A stretch of 7,406 nucleotides of DNA, taken from assembly GCA_015661135.1 (NCBI GenBank), contig JACVXW010000067.1:1-7406 (forward strand), in the 5' to 3' direction. The position numbers and the translations under genes were made by a program. Positions 1 to 5,576 of the stretch are shown here, in pieces (the stretch's first letter is position 1; every line of letters begins with the position of its first letter). The notes under the pieces were generated by a model. That model had not been told where the DNA came from and did not search any database. It worked only from the letters and a program-made list of their open reading frames with translations. The DNA comes from Chloroflexota bacterium. Lineage in GTDB: Bacteria; Chloroflexota; Limnocylindria; Limnocylindrales; CSP1-4.

Positions 1-1587
1 ATCGAGGGCGTGGATGGTGCCGTCAGGCACCGCTATCGGATCGTCAACGCCATCTCCGCCGAGGTACAGCCGGGACAGCTCAAGAAGCTGGCCGGCCAGC
101 CGGGCGTCACCGGCATCGAGATCGACGGCAAACTGACTGCCTTCGACCATGCCCCCGATACGGGGGACCTCGAGTATGAGAACGCCTGGGGCGTCGAGCA
201 CATCGGTGCCCGCACTGCCCATCTGGCCGGTATCAACGGCAGTGGCATCAAGTTCACCAATTTCGACTGGCCCGACGATCCGAAGGACGCCGGCCAGAAC
301 CTGCGCGCGGCCATCGGCGTCTGGCAGTTCAACGGGATCTATGCCGGCGGTTGGGACTTCTTCAACGGCGATCCGGATCCGCTGGACGACAACGGCCACG
401 GCACGCACGTGGCGGGGATCCTCGCCGCGGAGCACAACGGCTATCTCGTGACCGGCGTGGCGCCAGGGGTCCAGCTGTTCGCCCTCAAGATCCTCGACGC
501 GGGCGGCAATGGTGAGTACTCGGGTCTCATCGCCGCCCTGGACTGGATCGTCGCCTACAACGCCGCAAATGCGGCAGACATCCAGGTCGTGAACATGAGC
601 CTCGGCGGGCACGAGGTCTCGACGACGCTCCAGGCCGCCATCGAGGCCACCGCCGCCAGCGGCGTCCTCCTCGCCGCGGCATCCGGCAACGTCAACCCGT
701 TAGTCTGGCAGGAGCTGTTATATGGATGTTCCGTCGCCTATCCGGCCGCGTACCCGCAGGTCCTGGCCACGACCTTTACGAACGAGAGCGATGCGCTGAC
801 GGGATACTCGTGCACGGGACCCGAGGTGGATGTCGCGGCACCGGGTGATCAGATCGCCTCGGCGGTGCCGATCGGCCCGTGCATGCTCTGCCAGGCTTGG
901 GGGTACGACTTCCTGAGCGGCACTTCCATGGCGTCGCCGCACCTCGCGGGGACCCTCGCGCTGCTGCTCGATGCCGGACTCACGGACAGCGGGCCGCCCG
1001 GGCTCCTGGACGATGCGCGAGCAGCCATCTGTTCGACCGCCGACGTCGGCTTCGGTGTGCTCTCGACCCCGATTCCCACGACCGATCCGCGCTACCCGAA
1101 ATATTTTGGCTGCGGCATTATCGACGCCGACGGCGCCGTCTTCAGCGTCGTGCCACCCCCGCCGCCTCCGGTGAACAATCCGCCCGTCGCCGTCAATGAC
1201 GGGGCAACCGTGAACGAGGACGTCGGGGGGACCATCGCCGTCCTCGCCAACGACACGGATCCGGACAGCAATCCCCTGTCGCTGGTAAGCGTCGGCGCCC
1301 CGGCCCACGGGACCGCTATCGCCAACGCCAACGGCACCGTCACCTACACGCCTTCGGCCAACTACAACGGCCCTCACGCCGGTGAACGACGCGCCCGTCG
1401 CCAACGACGATTCCGCCGCCACGCCCTACCAGACGGCGATCGCGGTGCCCGTCCTCGCCAACGACACGGACGTGGAGGGCGACAGCCTGTCCGTCATCAA
1501 CGTGGGGGCGGCGAGCCACGGGACGGTCACGATCGGACCCGGTGGTTCGGTCACCTACACGCCGGCCGCGGGGTACTCGGGTCCTGA
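1..1587 (+). CDS. Secreted S8 subtilisin-like serine protease, 5'-partial and frame-broken at the 3' end
   Basis: Exported endopeptidase of the subtilase family. The frame is open from base 1, so the true start and signal peptide lie upstream; the first in-frame start-like codon is GTG at 10, and residues here are counted from it. Residues 1-45 resemble the end of an I9 propeptide (HRYRIVNAISAEV). The catalytic domain spans about 60-375: His130 in NGHGTHVAG, oxyanion-hole Asn227 in AAASGN, and nucleophile Ser306 in SGTSMASPH are all clear. The Asp position aligns with Asp86, but the usual DTG reads DWP, which is odd. Six cysteines (240, 268, 291, 294, 341, 368) would suit disulfides in an exported protein. 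A proline-rich linker (about 381-391) leads into a cadherin-like/Ig-like repeat (NNPPVAVND...VLANDTD...VTYTPSANYNGP, about 389-455). After about nt 1372 the reading is out of frame, and the stop at 1585-1587 is an artefact of that shift. The original continuation is in the frame ending at 2002. The family call is firm; activity is uncertain. Confidence 0.9.
   Translation: MEGVDGAVRHRYRIVNAISAEVQPGQLKKLAGQPGVTGIEIDGKLTAFDHAPDTGDLEYENAWGVEHIGARTAHLAGINGSGIKFTNFDWPDDPKDAGQNLRAAIGVWQFNGIYAGGWDFFNGDPDPLDDNGHGTHVAGILAAEHNGYLVTGVAPGVQLFALKILDAGGNGEYSGLIAALDWIVAYNAANAADIQVVNMSLGGHEVSTTLQAAIEATAASGVLLAAASGNVNPLVWQELLYGCSVAYPAAYPQVLATTFTNESDALTGYSCTGPEVDVAAPGDQIASAVPIGPCMLCQAWGYDFLSGTSMASPHLAGTLALLLDAGLTDSGPPGLLDDARAAICSTADVGFGVLSTPIPTTDPRYPKYFGCGIIDADGAVFSVVPPPPPPVNNPPVAVNDGATVNEDVGGTIAVLANDTDPDSNPLSLVSVGAPAHGTAIANANGTVTYTPSANYNGPHAGERRARRQRRFRRHALPDGDRGARPRQRHGRGGRQPVRHQRGGGEPRDGHDRTRWFGHLHAGRGVLGS
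1238..1470 (+). repeat. Pair of diverged direct repeats (cadherin-like modules), spacing 211 nt
   Basis: A perfect 22-nt direct repeat occurs at 1238-1259 and 1449-1470, encoding VLANDTD. A second perfect 14-nt match (gtcacctacacgcc) lies at 1339-1352 and 1550-1563 with the same 211-nt offset. An offset of 211 is 1 mod 3, so the two copies lie in different frames. An intact array of these modules would have a period divisible by three, probably about 282-285 nt. This is direct sequence evidence for the junction near 1372. Confidence 0.85.
1366..1382 (+). other. Frameshift/deletion junction inside the first cadherin-like repeat
   Basis: Upstream frame 1 reads ...YTPSANYNGP and then turns to out-of-family, Arg-rich sequence. 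Frame 2 picks up as LTPVNDAPVAND from 1373. In the second repeat the same GP (1580-1585) is followed by about 23 residues (DSFAYT...ATVTVTV) before the domain end; in the first repeat these are absent. The missing length should therefore be about 70-75 nt and congruent to 2 mod 3. This is a deletion or assembly collapse, not a single-base slip. Confidence 0.75.
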
Positions 1588-2002
1588 TTCATTCGCCTAC
1601 ACGGCAGGCGATCCATCGGGCGGCACCGATGCTGCGACCGTCACGGTGACGGTCGGCGCGCCGCCGACGCCCTTCCACGTTGGCGATCTGGATCGATCCG
1701 CCACCAGGAACGGCTCGCGCTGGAGCGCCCAGGTGACGGCAGGGATCCACACCTCGACCCATGCCGCCGTTGCCGGCGTCGTGGTGACCGGATCATGGAG
1801 CAGCGGCGGGACCGCATCGTGCACGACGGGATCCACCGGCCGCTGCACGGTCTCGAAGACGAAGCTCCCCGGCGCGACGACGAGCGTGACGTTCACCGTC
1901 ACGTCGGCGACCAAGGCCGGCGCGACCTACGTACCGACGTCCAATCACGATCCCGACGGCGACAGCACCGGCACCTCGATCACGATCCCGAAGCCTGCCT
2001 GA
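1382..2002 (+). CDS. C-terminal part of the same protease, in the shifted frame: cadherin-like repeat plus terminal beta domain
   Basis: This frame (+1 relative to the protease) continues the upstream gene and is probably not an independent gene. It opens with NDAPVANDD, the usual start of a cadherin-like/Ig-like repeat, and could be read from GTG 1382, but I see no convincing ribosome binding site there. Counted from that GTG, the second repeat covers about 1-91 (VLANDTD, SVTYTPAAGYSGPDSFAYT, ATVTVTV). A terminal domain covers about 98-206, beginning FHVGDLDRSATRNGSRW and carrying two cysteines (147, 155), the repeated motif TSVTFTVTSAT, and NHDPDGDS near the end. Similar HVGDLD domains end many large secreted bacterial proteins (from memory); the fold is probably Ig-like. 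There is no LPxTG motif or C-terminal membrane anchor, so the intact product was probably released or held by other means. The stop TGA is at 2000-2002. Confidence 0.7.
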   Translation: MNDAPVANDDSAATPYQTAIAVPVLANDTDVEGDSLSVINVGAASHGTVTIGPGGSVTYTPAAGYSGPDSFAYTAGDPSGGTDAATVTVTVGAPPTPFHVGDLDRSATRNGSRWSAQVTAGIHTSTHAAVAGVVVTGSWSSGGTASCTTGSTGRCTVSKTKLPGATTSVTFTVTSATKAGATYVPTSNHDPDGDSTGTSITIPKPA

Positions 2003-2057
2003 CCCGCACCCACAAGCCCGGCGAGGCTGAGGTGCCGACACCGGAGTTCGGGCGGCG

Positions 2058-2095
2058 GAGTGGGCGGTGACCGTTGGACGGGCCACCGCCCGTTC
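2058..2095. terminator. Nested GC-rich hairpin between convergent genes, probable bidirectional terminator
   Basis: Bases 2058-2069 pair with 2084-2095: an 8-bp perfect core (gggcggtg/caccgccc) extended by two wobble and two Watson-Crick pairs. The loop carries a second small stem, ccgt 2071-2074 with acgg 2078-2081. It sits between the protease stop (2002) and the YCII stop (2098), where a shared terminator is expected. Neither strand has a T-run after it, so the intrinsic-terminator call rests on position and stem strength. The rest of 2003-2097 shows nothing else I can name. Confidence 0.5.
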
Positions 2096-2097
2096 GA

Positions 2098-2409
2098 TCA
2101 CATCGCGTTGAAGGTTTCCACGACCTGGACCGACGCGCCGCCCTGGAGGACCGGGCAGCCCCGGGCGAGCTCGACCGCAGCGTCGAGCGAATCGGCCTTG
2201 ATGATCGAGTAGCCGGACGGGCTGGTCGCGTCGTCCGAGACGGACCCGTTCGCGGCGACAGTCTTCGACCGAGAGGCGGGATTGCCGCCGTCCACGAGCG
2301 CGCCGCCGAGCGTTCCGAACCAGCCAGTCCAGGCCTCCATGACCTTCGCACCCTCCTCGGGCGATTCGGGCATCGAGCCACCGTGGTACAGCAATACGTA
2401 GTTCGCCAC
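2098..2409 (-). CDS. YCII-related (DGPF-type) domain protein
   Basis: A small single-domain protein of 103 residues, the usual size for stand-alone YCII/DGPF proteins, which adopt a dimeric ferredoxin-like fold. Visible family features are the opening NYVLLYHGGSMPES (3-16), ALVDGGNP (37-44), the GYSIIKADSLDAAVELARG stretch (66-84), CPVLQGG (85-91) and the final strand VQVVETF. The GTG start at 2409-2407 is chosen because gagggg lies 9 nt upstream. No biochemical role is established for this subgroup; some relatives are called putative dehydrochlorinases or are fused to sigma-factor genes, which gives no firm function here. It is the last gene of the minus-strand run, separated by 128 nt from the zinc-finger gene, so it may have its own promoter or be read through. 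Family call firm, function unknown. Confidence 0.88.
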   Translation of the reverse strand: MANYVLLYHGGSMPESPEEGAKVMEAWTGWFGTLGGALVDGGNPASRSKTVAANGSVSDDATSPSGYSIIKADSLDAAVELARGCPVLQGGASVQVVETFNAM

Positions 2410-2418
2410 TTGTCAGTT

Positions 2419-2424
2419 CCCCTC
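2419..2424 (-). promoter_or_regulatory. Ribosome binding site of the YCII gene
   Basis: On the minus strand this reads gagggg, 9 nt before the GTG start at 2409. It fixes the start and suggests independent translation. The surrounding gap (2410-2537) shows no promoter hexamers I would defend. Confidence 0.6.
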
Positions 2425-2537
2425 GCGATGAGCGTTCGGTGGCGGTCATCTGCCGCCGGTACCTGATCCACGAACGACTGGACCGTGAATCGACACCCGG
2501 TCCCGCCCCGTTCTCAGGATCCTCGGAGGACCAGGCG

Positions 2538-2813
2538 TCAGCCCACGTAGCGCCGCTCGGCGTAGCACCAGATGAAGCCGGAGTCCGCGGGCATCTGGTA
2601 GATCACGGGATGGTCGGACGCAAGGGCATGGGCCCGGGCATCGCCGGCCTGGGACTCGCAGCAACCGACGTGGCCACAGGTGGCGCACAGGCGAAGGTTG
2701 AAGTCGCTCCCGCACTCCTGGCAGCGATCCGACTGGGGCGTCGGCGTCGCCGCGGGCACGTGCTCGCAGCCGGCGCGCCCGCCGGAATCGCCGGTGCGCG
2801 GGAGCAGGTCCAC
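2538..2813 (-). CDS. Stand-alone UBP-type zinc-finger protein
   Basis: A 91-residue protein made almost entirely of one zf-UBP domain (about residues 16-90). In eukaryotes this domain binds zinc and often the free C-terminal Gly-Gly tail of ubiquitin. Candidate zinc ligands are Cys16-x-His18, Cys31-x2-Cys34, Cys43-x2-Cys46, His48, Cys51/Cys52, His62 and His68. The C-terminal WCYAERRYV keeps a Trp and two Tyr (82, 84, 89) at spacings like the ubiquitin-tail pocket of HDAC6-type fingers, while the Arg of the CGR motif is replaced (CCES). The GTG at 2813 is the only plausible start: an in-frame TAG lies 12 nt upstream, with no other start codon between. The Shine-Dalgarno is weak. It begins 32 nt after the hemH stop, so it is probably co-transcribed. 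Its bacterial role is unknown; metal handling or recognition of a small-protein tail are guesses. Confidence 0.85.
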   Translation of the reverse strand: MDLLPRTGDSGGRAGCEHVPAATPTPQSDRCQECGSDFNLRLCATCGHVGCCESQAGDARAHALASDHPVIYQMPADSGFIWCYAERRYVG

Positions 2814-2845
2814 GACGTGACTCTACCGGGCTTCGGGGGATCCAG

Positions 2846-3817
2846 TCACAACGTGCCCGTTGCCGCGGCCAGCGTTTTCTCCGGGAGCCGCCCGTCGAGC
2901 GTGGCCGCGGCAACGGCGGCTAGGGCCTCAATCAGGTCCGGATCCGCGTTCAGCGATTCGATCCTCCGGAATCGGACGCCGCGGGATTCGGCCTGCTCGC
3001 GCGCGCCGATGTCGATGTCGAAGAGGACCTCGAGATGGTCCGCGAGGAACTGGACCGGCGCCACGAGGATCGACTTCCTGCCGGCCGCGGCGAGCTCGAC
3101 CACGAGATCCGCGAGGTCCGGGGTCATCCAGGCGCCCGGCTCGTGGCCGGCGCTCTGCCAGCAGAACTGCCAATCGTCGGGCCGGAGGCCCGCGGCGCGG
3201 GCAACCGCCTCAGCGGTCCCCCGGAGCTGGCCAATGTAGCCGGGCTCCTGCTCCGCGACGCGGAGCGGCAGGCTGTGGGCCGTGAACAGGACCGTGAGGC
3301 TGTCGCGCTCGCCATGTGACAGGCCCCCGAGCGAGCTCCGCACCCTCTCAGCGAGCGCCCGCACGAATGCCGGCTCCTCCCACCACTCCCCGGCGACCAC
3401 GACATCAGGCGCCGCAGGCCCGATCGACGCTCGAGCGGCGTGGATCGAGCGTGCGTAGCCGCCCATGAGGAGCGGCGAGTATTGCGGCGAGAGGACGATG
3501 GCCACTACGTCGCTGGTGCCGGCGGCGGCGAGCGCCCGCAGGCCGGTCTCGATGGAGGGTTCGGAGAACCGCATGCCGACCTCGACGGGGCGGCCGAGAC
3601 GAGCCGAGAGGGCCGCGGCCTGGCGCTGCGTGATCTCGATCAGGGGCGAGCCGCCGATGACCCGGTAGCGGCGGGTGAACTCGGTGACGAGATCCGGCTC
3701 GGGCGCCCGCCCGCCCCGAACGCGGGCCAGGTAGGCGGCAACGTCGCCGGCGTCGAGGGAGTCCGGCGACCCGTAGGTCATGAGGAGGACCCCGGCCCCG
3801 GTGGGCAGCCCGCTCAT
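2846..3817 (-). CDS. hemH: Ferrochelatase, probably coproporphyrin III ferrochelatase (CpfC type)
   Basis: A cytoplasmic enzyme of 323 residues that inserts Fe2+ into a porphyrin. The start region reads LLMTYGSP (11-18). The Tyr-Gly-[ST]-Pro form with Tyr15 matches coproporphyrin ferrochelatases (Tyr13 in Bacillus subtilis), whereas protoporphyrin enzymes usually have NLGTP. The catalytic pair is present: His181 in FTAHSLP and Glu263 in FLADHLEVLFDID. Other landmarks are YRVIGGSPL (51-59), LSPQYSP (109-115) and WQSAG (220-224). The only cysteine is Cys219, so the [2Fe-2S] cluster of actinobacterial homologues is absent. The start ATG (3817-3815) overlaps the hemE stop as ATGA, and I see no Shine-Dalgarno there, so translation probably depends on coupling to hemE. 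An in-frame upstream extension exists but lies inside hemE and lacks family sequence. With hemQ in the operon, the expected substrate is coproporphyrin III. The name cpfC also fits. Confidence 0.95.
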   Translation of the reverse strand: MSGLPTGAGVLLMTYGSPDSLDAGDVAAYLARVRGGRAPEPDLVTEFTRRYRVIGGSPLIEITQRQAAALSARLGRPVEVGMRFSEPSIETGLRALAAAGTSDVVAIVLSPQYSPLLMGGYARSIHAARASIGPAAPDVVVAGEWWEEPAFVRALAERVRSSLGGLSHGERDSLTVLFTAHSLPLRVAEQEPGYIGQLRGTAEAVARAAGLRPDDWQFCWQSAGHEPGAWMTPDLADLVVELAAAGRKSILVAPVQFLADHLEVLFDIDIGAREQAESRGVRFRRIESLNADPDLIEALAAVAAATLDGRLPEKTLAAATGTL

Positions 3818-4890
3818 GAGGCGGCACCGGCCGGCTGCTGTTCCCGGCTCGTCTCCTCGTGGACGAAGTCGACCAGGCGACGGAGCACCTCGGGATCGCT
3901 CCCCGGCAGGACGCCGTGGCCCAGGTTGAAGACGTGGCCGGCCCGGCCGGCCGCCTCGGCCAGCACTCGGCGGGCCCCCGCTTCCGTCGCCTCCCAGCCG
4001 GCGAGGACCCGGGCGCCGTCCAGGTTCCCCTGGATGCCCCGATCCGCTCCGATTCGCTGCCAGGCATCGGCGAGGGAGACGCGGTGATCCACGCCCACCA
4101 GATCGCTGCCGCAATCCGCGATCAGCTCCAGCAGCGCCGCGGTGCCCGTCCCGAAGAGGATCACCGGCACGTCGGGCAGCGCGCCGACGATCGTGCGTAC
4201 GTGCGGCTGGACGAACTCCGCGTACTCCGCCGGCCCGAGGCCCCCGACCCAGCTGTCGAACAGCTGGACGACGTGCGCACCGGCGTCCACCTGGGCCCGC
4301 AGGTACGTCACGGCCATGGTCGACAGTCGCTCCATGAGCTCATGCCAGGCCGCCGGCTCGCGGTACATGAACTCCTTCGCGATGGCGTAGTCGCGCGATG
4401 GCTTGCCCTCGATGAGGTAGCAGGCGAGGGTGAACGGCGCCCCACTGAACCCGATGACCCCGGCCCGCCCCTCCAGCTCCCGGTGAACGAGGCGGATCGC
4501 GTCGAGCGTGAAGGAGATGCCGTCCGGGTCGAACGGGCGGAGCGCCCGAATGTCGGCGAGGGAACGGACCGGGCGCTCGATGATCGGGCCGACCTCGGGC
4601 TCGATCCGGAGATCCACGCCCATCGGCTCGAGCGGCAGCATGATGTCCGCATAGACCACGGCGGCGTCGACACCCAGCGCGCGCACGGGCATGAGCGTGA
4701 TCTCGGCGCACAGCTCCGGGTTCTTGGCCATCTCCAGGATCCCGAAGCGTTCGCGGAGCGCCCGGTACTCGGCGAAGGTCCGGCCGGCCTGGCGCATGAA
4801 CCAGACGGGCGTGGCGTCCACCGGCTCGCGCCGGCAGGCACGCAGGAAGCGATCACCGGCGTGTGCGGGGGCGTCCCGGACCGTGCTCAC
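3814..4890 (-). CDS. hemE: Uroporphyrinogen decarboxylase
   Basis: Cytoplasmic enzyme (358 residues, normal for the family) that removes four carboxyl groups from uroporphyrinogen III to give coproporphyrinogen III. Both family signatures are visible: PVWFMRQAGR (28-37) and GFSGAPFTLACYLIEG (147-162). Expected active-site residues are present: Arg33 and Arg37, Asp82 in YADIMLPLEPMG, Tyr158, and His325 in FNLGHGV. The GTG start (4890-4888) overlaps the hemQ stop as GTGA. A g-rich stretch (tgggggcg) a few bases upstream could serve as a weak ribosome binding site. Its own stop overlaps the hemH start. The C-terminal tail (EETSREQQPAGAAS) is short and uninformative. In this operon it feeds the ferrochelatase and HemQ through coproporphyrinogen III; the oxidase needed between them is not in the window. 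Confidence 0.97.
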   Translation of the reverse strand: MSTVRDAPAHAGDRFLRACRREPVDATPVWFMRQAGRTFAEYRALRERFGILEMAKNPELCAEITLMPVRALGVDAAVVYADIMLPLEPMGVDLRIEPEVGPIIERPVRSLADIRALRPFDPDGISFTLDAIRLVHRELEGRAGVIGFSGAPFTLACYLIEGKPSRDYAIAKEFMYREPAAWHELMERLSTMAVTYLRAQVDAGAHVVQLFDSWVGGLGPAEYAEFVQPHVRTIVGALPDVPVILFGTGTAALLELIADCGSDLVGVDHRVSLADAWQRIGADRGIQGNLDGARVLAGWEATEAGARRVLAEAAGRAGHVFNLGHGVLPGSDPEVLRRLVDFVHEETSREQQPAGAAS

Positions 4891-5576
4891 GGCGCCCCCA
4901 GTAGCCTGACGATCTCGGCGACCGGGCGATGGATCCCGAGCAGGATCGGCGTGTCGCTGACGGTGGAGCGTCGGCTCTCGGTGGATCGAAGCGCCCGGAC
5001 CAGGTCCCCGAAGGCGGGCAGGTCGTCCGTCTCGTAGGCGACGACGAAGTCCTGCGAATCGAGGCCGAACGAGTAGGCCAGCGCCTGGCGGACCATCGGG
5101 TACCCGTGGCCCACCCGCATGTGCTCGTTCATGATTCCCTGGCGGGACTCCTGGGGCAGGAGGTACCAGTCCGTGCTCTTGGTGAAAGGGTAGACGATGA
5201 GGTACCGGGACCGCTCGCCGTCGAACGGCGACTGCTCCTGGCTCGTCGCCTTGCGGACGTACTGCGACGGCCCGATCCGGCCAATCAGGGAGTGACTGAC
5301 GCGGAGCCAGCGGCCGAGTCCTGCGGCAAGGATCGCGGCAGCGGACTCCTCCAGCGCGTCGACCGACGGTGCGAACCTCCAGAGCAGGATGTCCACGCCG
5401 GGCTCAATCCCCACCGAGGAATAGGCGAACATCCGGAGCGATGGATCGCCGGCGGCTCCGAGGCGCTCGACGAATCGGGCGGCATCGTCACGCCGTACCT
5501 CGTCCGGCAGGCGCCGCCATGCCGGGTCCAGACCCAGGGCCAGAGCCTGAACGTAAACACCGGACGCGCCCGTCAT
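4887..5576 (-). CDS. hemQ: Coproheme decarboxylase (HemQ/ChdC, chlorite-dismutase superfamily)
   Basis: Cytoplasmic heme-binding enzyme of 229 residues that converts Fe-coproporphyrin III to heme b by two peroxide-dependent decarboxylations, the last step of the coproporphyrin-dependent pathway. By motif comparison with the characterised Firmicute enzymes, Tyr129 in VYPFTKSTDWYLLP matches the catalytic Tyr and His152 in NEHMRVGHGYP matches the proximal heme ligand. Gln164 in MVRQALAYSFG matches the distal Gln that replaces the Arg of true chlorite dismutases, so chlorite dismutation is unlikely. The loop between Tyr and His is four residues shorter than in Bacillus, as in actinobacterial forms. 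The ATG (5576-5574) overlaps the hemB stop as ATGA and has a strong aggagg just upstream. An in-frame extension towards 6194 lies within hemB and is not family sequence. The gene is also called chdC. Confidence 0.95.
   Translation of the reverse strand: MTGASGVYVQALALGLDPAWRRLPDEVRRDDAARFVERLGAAGDPSLRMFAYSSVGIEPGVDILLWRFAPSVDALEESAAAILAAGLGRWLRVSHSLIGRIGPSQYVRKATSQEQSPFDGERSRYLIVYPFTKSTDWYLLPQESRQGIMNEHMRVGHGYPMVRQALAYSFGLDSQDFVVAYETDDLPAFGDLVRALRSTESRRSTVSDTPILLGIHRPVAEIVRLLGAP

Noticed and set aside
1366..1390. Programmed ribosomal frameshift in the protease
   Set aside because: There is no slippery heptamer with a downstream structure, and a shift alone would not restore the half-module that is missing; a deletion explains both facts.
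718..1422. Minus-strand open frame opposite the protease
   Set aside because: Arg/Gly-rich mirror of the subtilase catalytic domain, with no recognisable motif or ribosome binding site.
2515..2540. Small palindrome (tcctcggagga) after the zinc-finger stop as a terminator
   Set aside because: The stem is about 5 bp with a 1-nt centre and no T-run, too weak to call.
2439..3239. Plus-strand open frame opposite the zinc-finger and ferrochelatase genes
   Set aside because: Antisense to two genes with clear motifs; low-complexity Ala/Arg/Ser composition at its end.
3859..5037. Plus-strand open frame (392 codons) opposite hemE
   Set aside because: Its sequence mirrors the codons of hemE, shows no family motif and spans the hemE/hemQ junction.
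4887..5576. Chlorite dismutase as the function of the HemQ homologue
   Set aside because: The distal Arg of true chlorite dismutases is replaced by Gln164, and the gene sits inside a heme biosynthesis operon.
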